The position numbers were made by a program, and so were the translations under genes. A stretch of DNA of 64,000 bases, taken from assembly GCA_027563145.1 (NCBI GenBank), contig CP071306.1, positions 2,108,001 through 2,172,000 of the forward strand. The letters run 5' to 3'. This document shows, piece after piece, positions 43,188 through 53,421 of this stretch. Origin of the DNA: Halocatena halophila (GTDB lineage Archaea; Halobacteriota; Halobacteria; Halobacteriales; Haloarculaceae). Numbering within the stretch: position 1 is the stretch's first letter; each line of letters begins with the position of its first letter. A model generated the notes under the pieces. The model searched no databases and was not told where the DNA came from. It worked only from the letters and a program-made list of their open reading frames with translations.

Positions 43188-43592
43188 TCAAGGTCGAGTG
43201 GGCTCTCGTGTGCGCCCCCTGCGGTAGTACGCAAGGGCCGTCACGAGCGTTCCGACCACACCGAACGCCGTGTACCATTTGATCACGCCCATCGGTCTCG
43301 TCCATCCAAGAGAGAGCATCCATCCACCGGCGAGCGTCCAGAGCGCACAGACCGCTCCGAACGTCAGCTCGCCAACACCAATCGCCGTTGCGTTCGGCTG
43401 CGCTTCGAACTGGTGTTCCATCAGCTGTGGTGCGACCACTAGCATCACCAGGAGGATTCCCAGCACCACTCTGGGCACCCAGGTTGCAGGTGAGTGCCCG
43501 CCCATCGCCACACGAACGCCCAGCCATGTCTCGAGGATTCCGTATCCGAGCACAGCCAGCTGTATTGCACGGAGTCGAACCGAAGCGCCCAT
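43188..43592 (-). CDS. small four-helix membrane protein
   Basis: The 134-residue protein has four hydrophobic helices (about 8-28, 38-57, 70-93, 102-122) and a basic C-terminus. I do not recognise a family. The ATG at 43592 (or GTG at 43595) is favoured by a TATA box TATATAAATTTA at about 43616-43627 giving a leaderless start. It is convergent with the FAD oxidoreductase gene with 7 bases between. Confidence 0.75.
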   Translation of the reverse strand: MGASVRLRAIQLAVLGYGILETWLGVRVAMGGHSPATWVPRVVLGILLVMLVVAPQLMEHQFEAQPNATAIGVGELTFGAVCALWTLAGGWMLSLGWTRPMGVIKWYTAFGVVGTLVTALAYYRRGRTREPTRP

Positions 43593-43642
43593 CACACGCT
43601 CCCTATTTTCTTACTCTATATAAATTTATGCAATAAATGGGG

Positions 43643-45655
43643 TCATCGGGTGGGGACCGTACAGATTTGTACTGCATCGTTCGCATAGATCACATCAGCG
43701 TCACGAGGACAGATGACCTCCCTCGAAACGCGGGGCGTGTGCGCCATGCTCGCATTCTGATGAAAGAGTCCAAAATAGGCTGCGCCGCGTCGTTGATAGG
43801 AGCGGTAGATCCTGGTCTCTGCGGGCCGAACCACGGTCGTAGTCGTTCCACTGACGTTCCGCGTAGAGCGTGCATATCCAACGACCGTTCCGGACTGGGT
43901 ACTAATCGTTGCACTTTCCATGTTGTGTGCAAGCGTTCGATTGACTACCACCGTGTACGGATGGTCCGTGACCCAGTTTCTGGATTTATTTTTTGCGTAC
44001 CGATCGATCGCCTCAATAGCGGCCAGCTCTGCGTGCGTGAAGCTGTATCGGGCCTGCGTGTTCTCGAACGGTGGGCTATCGATGGTGCTGTCGCTCGCCA
44101 GCATCGACGTGGTCGGAAAGCAGAGAATAACCACCAGAAAGACGGTGCCAGCGATTCTGGGAGACGTGGTAGCACTGAGATGTGCGAGCCCAATCACTGC
44201 TACTACAGCCATCGGTGCGAGCATGAACGCAAACCAGCGGCCTGGAACGAACGTTCGAATTCCAAACAGGGGAAAGCCAAACACGAAGACGGACATTATC
44301 CCCACGCTGAACACCGGCGTGAATGCGGCCTGAGATCGATTCTGTTGCTGTAACACCCAGAGACTTCCAACGATAGTGAGACAAAACACCAGCAGAAAGC
44401 CGGCCACGTCGAGATACTCGACGATGAACTCCATCGTCGTCTGCGTGGGGACGACGGTTGGGGACAATCCGCCAGCATCAGCAGTTTGGCCGAGTCCCGC
44501 GGTGATGAGCGTCTCCGAGAAGTACGTGCCGATCGTCGTCAAGAAGGTAGCACCCTGATAGGGCGTCAGCGACCACATGAACGTGATCAATCCGAGATCG
44601 AACACCAGTAATCCGGTGAGATTCACCGTTTCTGCGGTGTGTGCCATCCGCCAGCGCGTTCTGGTCGAAGTAAGTATGCCCGAACTGATCACGAGCGAAG
44701 CGAGCACGGCACCGCCAGTCAGCACGAGCATGATGAACGAGGACACCTGGTGTGTGAGAATCACTGAAATACTGAAAAAGACGACGAGAAAGAAATCCCG
44801 TGGCGTATAATCCACCTTGAGCATCCGTTCGAGCGAGTAGAACACACCGAGAAAAAATACCAATCCCAGACTTGTCGGAATGAGATGTAGCCCCCACTCG
44901 ATCACTGCCCCGCTCATCGAGTAGAGTGCCCCAGCGAAGACGGCCCAGCGCTGGGTAACGAACGAACTCGCGGTGGCGTAGACGAACACCACTGAAAGCG
45001 GCATCGACACACCGATAACGAGATAGAGCGCGGATTTGATCGACACGTCGAGCAAGAGACTCGATCCAACGACGAGCAGGTGATAGAGCGGTGATGCGTA
45101 GTATTTCTGGCCGCTGATCGGCTGAAGCGATCGGGCGGCGTGTATGTCCTGTGCCCAGTGGGCCATGTGTGTCCACACGTCGATGCCGATGTAGCCTGGG
45201 GTGGTGTACAGCGCCACCAGTCGAACGATCATGCCAAAGACGATGATCAAAAACAACCACAGCGTCGGCGAAATATCCTCCTCATCGGCAAAGATGATCA
45301 GCACAAGAATGGCAGTCCCCACCGCACTACAACAGAGATACCAGGCGAGCGATCGTTCGCCCTGAACCCCCGCGATGAGAACCAACATCGCCATCCCGAT
45401 GACGATTACTGACGGAAGCAACCGTACAGCCGTTCTAGTGAGTCGTGGGATCGCCGTGTTGCGATCGACGCTCACTGAGAGCAGATACAGACCTGCCGCA
45501 CAGCCCGTTGCGATCGGCAGTGTCCGCGCAAACACGTCAGTGAGAACTAGCTGGAGTGGTAACAGCACAATTCCCATCAGAAGGCCCACGCCAGCAACCA
45601 GCACATCGAATGGAACGTCCCTGAGCCGGTCCATTGGCGATTGCTGGATACGCAT
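43643..45655 (-). CDS. GT-C-type polytopic membrane glycosyltransferase-like protein
   Basis: The 670-residue protein has about 13 membrane helices over residues 10-510 and an extracellular C-terminal domain. The first outer loop reads GYIGIDVWTHMAHWAQ then SGQKYYASPLYHLLVV. An Asp followed by W-T-H-M and a later Y-x-SP-L-Y is the layout of GT39/STT3-like lipid-linked sugar transferases. It may add sugars to S-layer proteins or lipids, but the donor is unknown. The ATG at 45655 (MRIQQSPMDRL) is chosen over a TTG ten codons upstream. Confidence 0.78.
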   Translation of the reverse strand: MRIQQSPMDRLRDVPFDVLVAGVGLLMGIVLLPLQLVLTDVFARTLPIATGCAAGLYLLSVSVDRNTAIPRLTRTAVRLLPSVIVIGMAMLVLIAGVQGERSLAWYLCCSAVGTAILVLIIFADEEDISPTLWLFLIIVFGMIVRLVALYTTPGYIGIDVWTHMAHWAQDIHAARSLQPISGQKYYASPLYHLLVVGSSLLLDVSIKSALYLVIGVSMPLSVVFVYATASSFVTQRWAVFAGALYSMSGAVIEWGLHLIPTSLGLVFFLGVFYSLERMLKVDYTPRDFFLVVFFSISVILTHQVSSFIMLVLTGGAVLASLVISSGILTSTRTRWRMAHTAETVNLTGLLVFDLGLITFMWSLTPYQGATFLTTIGTYFSETLITAGLGQTADAGGLSPTVVPTQTTMEFIVEYLDVAGFLLVFCLTIVGSLWVLQQQNRSQAAFTPVFSVGIMSVFVFGFPLFGIRTFVPGRWFAFMLAPMAVVAVIGLAHLSATTSPRIAGTVFLVVILCFPTTSMLASDSTIDSPPFENTQARYSFTHAELAAIEAIDRYAKNKSRNWVTDHPYTVVVNRTLAHNMESATISTQSGTVVGYARSTRNVSGTTTTVVRPAETRIYRSYQRRGAAYFGLFHQNASMAHTPRVSREVICPRDADVIYANDAVQICTVPTR

Positions 45656-45775
45656 TCGGTACTGACCAGAATCCAGAATTGTCAACCGTATCAGTTTTGT
45701 GGTTCCGGAGCAACCAACTGGCAGTTTGCATTCACCAGAACGAATTGCGACCCGAAGCTATTACTCGCCAGGAGT

Positions 45776-45791
45776 TTTAGGCCAACCTAAA
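45776..45791. promoter_or_regulatory. DtxR-like operator, perfect copy
   Basis: TTTAGG-CCAA-CCTAAA is a perfect inverted repeat ending four bases before the ATG at 45796. It would cover the transcription start of a leaderless gene, so a bound repressor would block initiation. It is the twin of the site at 41376-41391. Confidence 0.7.
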
Positions 45792-45795
45792 GAAC

Positions 45796-46077
45796 ATGCG
45801 CCAGTTATGTACACTCCGTCGACAGATCGAAGAGCTATCGACAGTTTCTGGGGGCTACCGTGTCGTTTGCTCACAGTGTGGGATGCGACCGGTTCCAGTC
45901 TCCGGATACGCTTTCGAGACGCACAGTGCGGCCGATCGGGCACGCCAGTTGACGATGGCCTACCGTGATCGACTTCGGCAGTTTGATCCACAGACCACAG
46001 TCCACGATCTCACCGTTCGTTCTGCGCTGGCAGTCTGTCCCGTTGGATCTGCGTGTGGCCATAGCCACACGCAGTGA
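45796..46077 (+). CDS. small conserved haloarchaeal protein behind a DtxR-like operator
   Basis: The 93-residue protein begins MRQLCTLRRQIEELST and continues VVCSQCGMRPVPVSG, with a CSQCG pair in the middle and C-x5-C (CPVGSAC) plus HSH at the end. From memory it resembles a haloarchaeal family of unknown role (DUF7552). The end, CGHSHTQ, could bind metal. The operator just upstream suggests the gene is switched on by iron or manganese shortage. The ATG at 45796 is the only sensible start. Confidence 0.75.
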   Translation: MRQLCTLRRQIEELSTVSGGYRVVCSQCGMRPVPVSGYAFETHSAADRARQLTMAYRDRLRQFDPQTTVHDLTVRSALAVCPVGSACGHSHTQ

Positions 46078-46123
46078 GCGGTGTTCCCGGGTGATTTTTG
46101 GACTGTTGTGATCACGTACAAAT

Positions 46124-47113
46124 ATGGAAACACGACCTCTGGGCAGTACTACCATTGCTCCGACGGTGATCGGTCTCGGCACGTGGAACGTCGGGCCGGT
46201 CTGGGGCGACGTGAGTGATTCACGGATTATCTCGGCGATCGAGACGGCACTGGACGAGGGGATAACGTTTCTGGACACGGCAGAAGTGTACGGCGACGGT
46301 CGGGCCGAGCGGCTGATCGGCTCCGTGCTTGCCGGTCGCGATCGCGCGGAGATCGACGTGGTGACGAAGGCGAAACCTGACCCGGACGGTGGCCATTCCC
46401 GGGACGGACTTCGTGCGTCGGTGACTGGCTCTCTGGACAGACTCGGCGTCAACTCGCTTGATCTGGTGCAGCTTCACTGTCCGGACACGCCGGCGTACTA
46501 CGATCCATCGGTCTTCGAGACGCTCGAGTCACTGCGTGAAGAGGGAGTGATCGACCACGCCGGTGTCAGCGTTGAACTCGTCGAACAGGCCCAGAAGGCG
46601 ATCGAATACGACGTTATCGAATCGGTGCAAATCATCTTCAATCCGTTCCGGTTGCGCCCGCGCGAGTGGTTTTTCGAGGCCGCAGCAAAACACGATGTCG
46701 GCGTCATCGTTCGCGTACCGCTTGCCTCTGGCCTGTTGGCCGATGCATTTGACGGCTCGAGTACGTTCGATGCAGACGACCACCGTCGCGGTGCGATCGA
46801 GGCAGGCGTAACTGCGGGTGTCGGAACGAAAGGCGGTGAAACGTTCGCTGGCGTTCCCTTCGACGCCGGAATCGAGGCCGTCAATGCCCTCAGAGCGCAC
46901 GTTCCCGAGGCGATGACGATGGCGCAGTTCACACTCCGCTGGATTCTGGACCACGACGCTGTCACGACAGTCATTCCTGGCTCAACGTCTCCCGAGCACG
47001 TCGCAGAGAACGTAGCCGCCGCGTCGTTCGAGCCACTGTCACACGAGGTCCACGGCGCAGTGACCGACATTTACCAGGAGACTGTCAAAGGGTACGTTCA
47101 CCACCGCTGGTGA
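46124..47113 (+). CDS. aldo/keto reductase
   Basis: The 329-residue TIM-barrel oxidoreductase has the catalytic tetrad: Asp and Tyr in FLDTAEVYGDG, Lys in VVTKAK and His in LVQLHCP. The C-terminal VIPGSTSPEHV binds the NADP phosphate region. It reduces an aldehyde or ketone, substrate unknown. The length and start (METRPLGSTTIAPTVIG) are normal. Its stop is directly followed by the stop of the PhnP-like gene on the other strand. Confidence 0.9.
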   Translation: METRPLGSTTIAPTVIGLGTWNVGPVWGDVSDSRIISAIETALDEGITFLDTAEVYGDGRAERLIGSVLAGRDRAEIDVVTKAKPDPDGGHSRDGLRASVTGSLDRLGVNSLDLVQLHCPDTPAYYDPSVFETLESLREEGVIDHAGVSVELVEQAQKAIEYDVIESVQIIFNPFRLRPREWFFEAAAKHDVGVIVRVPLASGLLADAFDGSSTFDADDHRRGAIEAGVTAGVGTKGGETFAGVPFDAGIEAVNALRAHVPEAMTMAQFTLRWILDHDAVTTVIPGSTSPEHVAENVAAASFEPLSHEVHGAVTDIYQETVKGYVHHRW

Positions 47114-47932
47114 TCACAACGAGAACTGTTCACCATCGACGGCTGCTTCCGGCCGAAACGCTTCTTCGGGCGTTGGAAAGTGTGAAATGTGGACCAGGCG
47201 CGTTCGATCAGCGCGAAGCTCCGAAGCCAGATCGAGTGCTCCCTCGGTCGTCATGTGTTTGGTGCCGAACGTTCGTGGGACGCCCGCTGTTGTTTTGTGT
47301 GTCCCGCCGAGTGGATGGTGTGAGCAGAGTCGGGCGGGAACGATCGCGTCGGCAAGCAGCAAGTCCGCGTCGGCGAGCTGGTGTCGGGAACGGTCTGGGA
47401 TGGCAAAGTTCGTGTCGCCGGTGATCGATAGCTTGGCATCGTCGGATTCGACGGTGAGTCCATAACAGAGCAGCGGTGGGTGCTCGACAGGGACGAGCGT
47501 AATCTGCAGTCCACAGACCTCAACCGTCTCGAACGGCGTCTGTGGATGCACGTCGATCGCATCGAGATAGTCGAACCGCCGTTCGATCGTCTCGGCCACG
47601 CTTTCGTCAGTCTGTGGATCCGTTTCGTCGGCGGCGTACACCGGCACCGAATCGAGCAATCGGTAGGCGTTGCCGAGTCCGTCGAGGTGATCGAAGTGAA
47701 TGTGTGTGATGACGATCGCGTCGGGCAACGACAGCCCATCCCGCAGGAACTGATATCGGAGATCTGGACTCGCATCGATGAGCACCGACTCGCCGGTCCT
47801 TTCGTTTGTGACGTGCACCGAAAACCGGGTGCGTTCTACGTCTCGGTCGTTCGCGGCCGTACACGTCGGACATGAACATCCCGGGGTCGGCGTTCCCGTC
47901 GTATCGCCAGTTCCGAGCAGTGTGACCTCCAT
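47114..47932 (-). CDS. metallo-beta-lactamase-fold hydrolase, PhnP-like
   Basis: The 272-residue protein has the zinc motif THIHFDHLDG, a structural CSCPTC pair near residue 20 typical of PhnP and relatives, VPVEHPPLLCYG and SITGDTNF. PhnP is a cyclic phosphodiesterase, and archaeal members are annotated as such, but the natural substrate is unknown. Its ATG overlaps the stop of the AAA ATPase (TAATG), so the two are coupled. Confidence 0.87.
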   Translation of the reverse strand: MEVTLLGTGDTTGTPTPGCSCPTCTAANDRDVERTRFSVHVTNERTGESVLIDASPDLRYQFLRDGLSLPDAIVITHIHFDHLDGLGNAYRLLDSVPVYAADETDPQTDESVAETIERRFDYLDAIDVHPQTPFETVEVCGLQITLVPVEHPPLLCYGLTVESDDAKLSITGDTNFAIPDRSRHQLADADLLLADAIVPARLCSHHPLGGTHKTTAGVPRTFGTKHMTTEGALDLASELRADRTRLVHISHFPTPEEAFRPEAAVDGEQFSL

Positions 47933-49338
47933 TAGTCGTCGGTGTGGTGGTGACTGTGATCGTGGCCACCATCATCAGAGCCTGCAATGAGCGCGTCTGG
48001 GTCTCCGTTGATCATGTCCATGTTTTTGAGGTTGTCGCGCTCTTCGAAGCCATCGACTGCGTGCAACAGATCCTCCTGCGTGAGTGTGGTGCGCTCTTCT
48101 GTGAGCGCGTTCAACACCGCCTCTCGCATCACGAGACGGAGATCGCTGCCAGTCAACCCCTCGGTGCGTCCTGCGATCTCTGCTGGATCGAAGTTCTCGA
48201 TCTCCATTCGTTGAGTGATTACTCGCAGAATGTCTGCGCGCATCTGGTCGTCTGGTTTTGGGAAATTGACAATTTCGTCGAACCGACGCCAGGCGGCAGC
48301 GTCCAGCTGATCGGGGTGATTCGTCGCGCCGATCAACAGCACGTCGTCGCGGATCAGACTCACTTCGTCGATCGACTTGAGCAGCGTATTCACCGCCCGT
48401 TTGATTGCGGCGTGCTCGTCGCTCGATCTGGTCTTCGCGACGAAATCGAATTCGTCCATGAAGAAGATACACGGTGCGAGTCGCTTTGCCACCTCGAAGG
48501 CCTTATCCACGTTCTTTGCCGTCTCACCCAGATACTGGCTGGTGATCATCGAGAGCTTCACCTCGACGAACGGGAGTTCGAGCCCATGAGCCAGTGCCCG
48601 GGCAACGGACGTTTTTCCCGTTCCGGGCGGACCAACGAGCAGTAGCTTCCCGATCTCTCGGAGGCCGATCTCGGCGAGATACTCCCGGTGTTCGATCGCT
48701 TTGACGATTTTCTGGATTTCGGCCTCCTGATTCTCCGTGAGGACGAGATCATCGAGCGTCATCTCCATCTCCTGCGGAGAGCGGACTTCGACGAGATCGA
48801 GCATCTCCTCGTCATCTTCGTCGAACACCTGCTCGAGCAGGCTATCGATCCAGACGCGGTCTGCGTGCACCGGACGATTCATCGATTGTGCAGTCTCATA
48901 ATCGACCGCCTCGATTTCGTCTTCAAATCGCCACGCGAGCGTCGGATTGGTGAGCAGCCGCTCGTCGTCAGTTCGTTTCAGATACCACTGCTCTGCCATC
49001 TCTTCGTCGGAGAACGAGAGCTTTCCCGTAAACTCCTCGCGCTGTGTGAACAGTAGTTCAGATACCACATCCCAGGGGTGTGAGATTCCGGTCGCCTCGG
49101 AGATGCGCGTGTTCGTCACAGTGAGCGGTCGCTGGATCGTTCCGGGAACGTGTCGGTCGGCTGCATCCGTACTTTCGGAGTCGGTGTCTGAATTGCCGTC
49201 GTCCACGTCGCCCGAGGCCGTGCGCCAGAATGCACGGCGATACGACGGAGGTAGATCGCCCGGATCCAGAGCGTGCTCCTCGTTGTAGATACGGGCGGTT
49301 AGCATGAGTTCAATAACGTCGAGCGCCGGGCCAGTCAT
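47932..49338 (-). CDS. AAA+ ATPase with N-terminal acidic region and His-rich tail
   Basis: The 468-residue protein has an N-terminal region of unknown fold (1-195), then an AAA+ module (about 200-440): Walker A GPPGTGKTS, Walker B IFFMDEFDF, sensor 1 IGATNHPD, and the arginine fingers AAAWRRFDE. The tail (GGHDHSHHHTDD) is His-rich and might bind metal. It resembles single-module Cdc48/katanin-like ATPases conserved in haloarchaea. Substrate unknown. First gene of a pair with the PhnP-like hydrolase. Confidence 0.85.
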   Translation of the reverse strand: MTGPALDVIELMLTARIYNEEHALDPGDLPPSYRRAFWRTASGDVDDGNSDTDSESTDAADRHVPGTIQRPLTVTNTRISEATGISHPWDVVSELLFTQREEFTGKLSFSDEEMAEQWYLKRTDDERLLTNPTLAWRFEDEIEAVDYETAQSMNRPVHADRVWIDSLLEQVFDEDDEEMLDLVEVRSPQEMEMTLDDLVLTENQEAEIQKIVKAIEHREYLAEIGLREIGKLLLVGPPGTGKTSVARALAHGLELPFVEVKLSMITSQYLGETAKNVDKAFEVAKRLAPCIFFMDEFDFVAKTRSSDEHAAIKRAVNTLLKSIDEVSLIRDDVLLIGATNHPDQLDAAAWRRFDEIVNFPKPDDQMRADILRVITQRMEIENFDPAEIAGRTEGLTGSDLRLVMREAVLNALTEERTTLTQEDLLHAVDGFEERDNLKNMDMINGDPDALIAGSDDGGHDHSHHHTDD

Positions 49339-49507
49339 TCCCCAAACAGTTATCGTGGAACGCGTATAAGATCGTCGGACCGAATTTTCACGCTACGTGG
49401 TGACATGTATCGGCGCACCGATAAACTCTTTTGCAGTGTGAACCGGAACTGCCGGGCGAAAAGTTGTTAGCGGGCTGTTTTAACACGCTGAAGCAGTATA
49501 TGAGGGT

Positions 49508-50644
49508 ATGGTGGATACGACACCAGTAGTGGTCAAGGCGTACCGAACTCCGCAGGGTAAAGAGGATGGCGTGTTTGCGGACGTTCGTAGCGAGGATCTT
49601 TCAATTCCGTTGATCAACCAGATCTTGGCAGAGACTGGCCTTTCGGGCGAGGATATCGACGATCTGATGTGGGGTTGTGCCCAGCAGCGCGGCGAGCAGG
49701 GGAACAATCTGGCCCGTGTGATCGCGTTGCTCTCCGATCTCGGTGAGTCCGTCCCGGCAACGACGGTCAACCGCTGGTGTGCGTCCTCGGCGCAGTCGGT
49801 CATTTCGGCCAGCGACGCGATCCGTGCCGGCCAACGCGATGCGATCATCGCCGGCGGCGTCGAGAGCATGTCTCGCGTGAAGATGGGGCAGAACACGCAG
49901 AACGCCCATCCCGGGATGAACGATGAGTACAACATCGCGAAGCTCTCGATGGGGATGACGGCCGAGGAGGTTGCTGACCGCTACGACATCAGTCGTGAGC
50001 GCCAGGACGAGTATGCCGCTCGTTCACAACAGCGCGCCGTCGAGGCGACCGAAGAAGGTCGGTTCGACGACGAAATCATTCCGATCGAGACCGAAGACGG
50101 CACGGTCAGCGAGGACGAGGGGCTTCGTCCGGGGACCACCGCAGAGAAGCTCGCCGGACTGCCCACGGTGTTCAAAGCGGACGGGACGGTCTCGCCAGGT
50201 AACGCATCGCAGGTGTCCGACGGCGCTGCGGCGTTGCTCATCACCTCGAAAGCGTTCGCCGACGAGCACGATCTCGACGTGATGGCAGAAATCGGAGCCA
50301 ACAACGTCGCCGGCGTTGACCCCGAAGTGATGGGCATCGGTCCGGTCCCGGCCGTCGAAGGGATGCTAGAGCGCAACGGCCGATCGATCGATGAGTACGG
50401 ACTCGTCGAGCTCAACGAGGCCTTTGCCAGTCAGACAGTGTACTGCCAGGAGGAGCTCGGTTTTGACGACGACATCTTCAACGTCAACGGCGGTGCAATC
50501 GCCATTGGCCACCCGCTCGGTGCCAGTGGCGCACGACTGCCGGTGACGCTCCTCCATGAGATGGAAAAACGCGACGTTGAGCGCGGTATTGCGACCGAGT
50601 GTGTCGGCTTCGGACAGGGTGCGGCGATCGAGTTCAGCCGATAG
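49508..50644 (+). CDS. thiolase (acetyl-CoA C-acetyltransferase)
   Basis: The 378-residue thiolase has the nucleophile C91 in NRWCASSAQ, the NEAFA loop, the His of [16 protein letters not shown] and the second Cys in [10 protein letters not shown]. It condenses or cleaves acetoacetyl-CoA, serving fatty-acid breakdown or the mevalonate route to archaeal lipids. No HMG-CoA synthase or DUF35 partner lies adjacent. A TATA-like TTTTAACA lies at about 49478-49485. Confidence 0.92.
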   Translation: MVDTTPVVVKAYRTPQGKEDGVFADVRSEDLSIPLINQILAETGLSGEDIDDLMWGCAQQRGEQGNNLARVIALLSDLGESVPATTVNRWCASSAQSVISASDAIRAGQRDAIIAGGVESMSRVKMGQNTQNAHPGMNDEYNIAKLSMGMTAEEVADRYDISRERQDEYAARSQQRAVEATEEGRFDDEIIPIETEDGTVSEDEGLRPGTTAEKLAGLPTVFKADGTVSPGNASQVSDGAAALLITSKAFADEHDLDVMAEIGANNVAGVDPEVMGIGPVPAVEGMLERNGRSIDEYGLVELNEAFASQTVYCQEELGFDDDIFNVNGGAIAIGHPLGASGARLPVTLLHEMEKRDVERGIATECVGFGQGAAIEFSR

Positions 50645-50709
50645 TCGAGGATCGGTTGGGGTGTGGAAGCGTCCACAAACGCTATTCTTTGCCAACACGA
50701 CGATCGTCC

Positions 50710-51537
50710 ATGGGACGGACGACAATCCGCGATATTGAGGCCAAACACGACGCTGGCGAGCAGCTGACGATGTTGACCGCCTACGACGCGCCGATCGCCC
50801 GGTGTGTCGATGCTGGCGGCATTGATATGATTCTGGTTGGTGACACCGCCGGTCACAACCACCACGGCTACGATGATACGCTCCCGGTGACGATGGACGA
50901 AGCGCTCTCGAACACTGCCGCCGTCGCCAGGGGGACCGAAGAGGCGATGGTGATCGCGGATCTGCCGTTTTTGAGCTACGGCACGTCACTGGAAACGTCG
51001 CTGGAGAATGCGGGGAAGTTCATGAAAGAGGCCGGTGCGGACGCCGTCAAACTTGAAACACCACCAGAGGGTGGAACGACCGTCGAGATTGTCGATCGGC
51101 TCACAGAGCTGGGAATCCCCGTGATGGGACATCTCGGGCTGACACCCCAGCGAATGAACGAGATCGGCGGGCCGGTCGTACAGGGTCGAGACGGGCCGGA
51201 CAGTGCTGTTGCCGATCAGTTCGTTGAGACCGCACAGGAACTGGTCAGCGCGGGCGTGTTTGCGCTCGTTCTTGAGGCCGTCACGGAGCCGGTGGCCAAA
51301 CGGATCACCGAGGCGATCACCGTTCCAACGATCGGGATCGGTGCCGGTCGGCACGTCAACGGCCAGGTGCTCGTGATCACGGATCTGCTCGGACTTGGCA
51401 ACGAAGGCTACCGGTTCGAGAAGACGTACGCGGATCTGGAAACCGAGATCACCGATGCAGTCGGGACGTTTGTTGATGATGTCAGCCAGCAGGCGTATCC
51501 AGCGCGAGAGCACGTCTATGAGCCGATTGATGAGTGA
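50710..51537 (+). CDS. panB: 3-methyl-2-oxobutanoate hydroxymethyltransferase
   Basis: The 275-residue TIM barrel has [39 protein letters not shown] (Mg ligands), [20 protein letters not shown] and [15 protein letters not shown]. It makes ketopantoate, the substrate of PanE (1373-2260). The common VGDS appears as VGDT. The ATG at 50710 is the family start. It is 65 bases after the thiolase on the same strand. Confidence 0.94.
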   Translation: MGRTTIRDIEAKHDAGEQLTMLTAYDAPIARCVDAGGIDMILVGDTAGHNHHGYDDTLPVTMDEALSNTAAVARGTEEAMVIADLPFLSYGTSLETSLENAGKFMKEAGADAVKLETPPEGGTTVEIVDRLTELGIPVMGHLGLTPQRMNEIGGPVVQGRDGPDSAVADQFVETAQELVSAGVFALVLEAVTEPVAKRITEAITVPTIGIGAGRHVNGQVLVITDLLGLGNEGYRFEKTYADLETEITDAVGTFVDDVSQQAYPAREHVYEPIDE

Positions 51538-51591
51538 GTGAATACCCCAGACCTGGGCGAGTCCACGCCAACCTCATTCCAACTGTATAAT

Positions 51592-52455
51592 TTACTTCCT
51601 GTTCGTGATTGCGGTATCGAACCACGATGGACGCGCAACGGTTGTCGAGTTAATCGACGTAAATTGGACGGTATGGGTTACGTCGACTGACGTGTTCTCG
51701 ACCGTAGTCGCTTCTGTTGGGGGATTTTTCAGCATGGCGTGATACTGCGCTGTATAGTTGTAGATTCGTCCCTGTGGACCAACGACGGCTGTTGTGTAAC
51801 TATCTGCTGGTGTTATCAGTTGATCAGTAATGACTGTCGGTGGTGGCTGTCCCGTCACTTCAATAACTGTTCGATTTTCTGTCTGGAACTCAACGACGTT
51901 CATTTCACTTGCAGCATACGAGGTGGTGAATCCTGTCCGCGTTCTGGTCCACTCTTCGATGACAACCGAACGATTTCGTCGTGTGTCAGTCCGATAGCTT
52001 GTATTGGACGAACTATTTCGTTGGGAGACTGCTTGGGTTCGATTCGCCCACAGTTCGTATGTAATTGCGGAGTGTCCGGAAGAGGCGTGTGCACTCTGGG
52101 TAATGCTGATGAAAATACGACTGCGGTCATCCGTCACGCGGGCTGTAAGATTGAATCGATCTCGGATGGTTCCGTTGGCAAAGACGGCAGTCACGGTTTC
52201 CGTCCGTGTGTACGAAACATTTTGTAGACTTTCGTGGTGCGCTGTTGAGAGTGCATTGAGATCGGTGACACCGTATGACGCTACGCCTGGTGCAAGCTGA
52301 GCGGGCGAAGGTGTTTGTGAGGACGCTGTCGGAATCGGTGCGGGCGTCAGTTCCGATGTGCCACCAGATGACGGCCCAGTAGCAGGGAGCGAATTGCAGC
52401 CTGCGAGGATGAGGAGTCCGACAACCAGGCTATGAATGATTATTCGTCGGTACAT
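51592..52455 (-). CDS. haloarchaeal lipoprotein (DUF7537-like)
   Basis: The 287-residue protein starts with a basic N-terminus and hydrophobic helix ending in the lipobox LILAGCNS (Cys at about residue 20), followed by a Ser/Thr/Pro-rich linker (to about 65). The mature part is beta-rich with many N-x-S/T sequons, so it is probably an N-glycosylated surface lipoprotein. From memory this resembles DUF7537. The ATG at 52455 is chosen over a TTG at 52470. An A+T-rich promoter (AATATTAATACTATTT, about 52477-52492) precedes it. Confidence 0.82.
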   Translation of the reverse strand: MYRRIIIHSLVVGLLILAGCNSLPATGPSSGGTSELTPAPIPTASSQTPSPAQLAPGVASYGVTDLNALSTAHHESLQNVSYTRTETVTAVFANGTIRDRFNLTARVTDDRSRIFISITQSAHASSGHSAITYELWANRTQAVSQRNSSSNTSYRTDTRRNRSVVIEEWTRTRTGFTTSYAASEMNVVEFQTENRTVIEVTGQPPPTVITDQLITPADSYTTAVVGPQGRIYNYTAQYHAMLKNPPTEATTVENTSVDVTHTVQFTSINSTTVARPSWFDTAITNRK

Positions 52456-52665
52456 GCGAATGGATACCAATCATTGTCTCAAATAGTATTAATATTGACT
52501 GTTTGTCTGGTGTACTCCTGTACTACGCAAGCACGTCTTCGAAGCAGCCGTACCGACTCGGATCCTTCGAGACAGTTGGTGATCGGCAGCTCAGTTATGC
52601 GCCTGAATCGACTATTCTACTCCAACTATGAACACACCTAATGGGTGAACGCTTTCACCACTGCC

Positions 52666-53421
52666 TCACTCATCGGTACGACCGGACGCCAGCCGCCGCA
52701 GCTGACTGCGAACCGTTTTCAGTGTCTCCGTGAGTTGGCCATCGGGATCACGTTTTGTGGGTGCGCTTTCATCGTCGGAAAAGTCGGGCTGGACGAAAAG
52801 CAAGACGACTGCCACGCCGATTTCGACGCCGATCACGGCCATCAACAACACCACTATCACCGAGCTTTCGACGCCGTGGAGTCGGCTTTCGAGCAGCGCG
52901 ACGAACAGCCCGGAGATGAGAAACACGCCACCACCCCCTCGCAGGACCGAATCGAACAGCGAGTGTTCACGACCGCTGTGAAGGCTGTACACCAGCATTG
53001 CGCCGCCAACGAAGTGGAGACAGAACGCCCAGAGCCACGCCGGGACGACGGTGGGAAGCGCGATGTTCAGCCCAGCAAACGGGCTGAGAAGCACCGACAC
53101 CAGCCCGTCGATGAGCAGCTGACTCAGTTTTAGCCAGGCCGCCAGCATGTCGTCGTAGAAGCCCACTCCCCAGCCGGCGACCGTCAACTCGATCTCGAAC
53201 AGTATCGTCCCGAGCCGTCTCCAGATCTCCCAGCCCGTTACCTCGCCGAGCAAAAACAGCAAAAACACTGGCAGCAATCCGAGAACACCGAAGATCATCG
53301 CGAGGGTAACCCACACGCGACGACCGCGCCAGAGGACGACCCACGTGCAATACAGCGCTGGCAACAGCGGAATGACCAATAGCGGCGTTTCCAGCACCAG
53401 GTCGATCGTTGTCTCAAACAT
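52666..53421 (-). CDS. polytopic membrane protein of unknown function
   Basis: The 251-residue protein has about six to seven hydrophobic helices (TPLLVIPLLPALYCTWVVLW, LAMIFGVLGLLPVFLLFLL, VVPAWLWAFCLHFVGGAMLV and others) and a charged C-terminal tail (KRDPDGQLTETLKTVRSQLR). I do not recognise a family. The ATG at 53421 (MFETTIDLVLETPL) is preferred to an in-frame start 33 codons upstream. Confidence 0.75.
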   Translation of the reverse strand: MFETTIDLVLETPLLVIPLLPALYCTWVVLWRGRRVWVTLAMIFGVLGLLPVFLLFLLGEVTGWEIWRRLGTILFEIELTVAGWGVGFYDDMLAAWLKLSQLLIDGLVSVLLSPFAGLNIALPTVVPAWLWAFCLHFVGGAMLVYSLHSGREHSLFDSVLRGGGGVFLISGLFVALLESRLHGVESSVIVVLLMAVIGVEIGVAVVLLFVQPDFSDDESAPTKRDPDGQLTETLKTVRSQLRRLASGRTDE

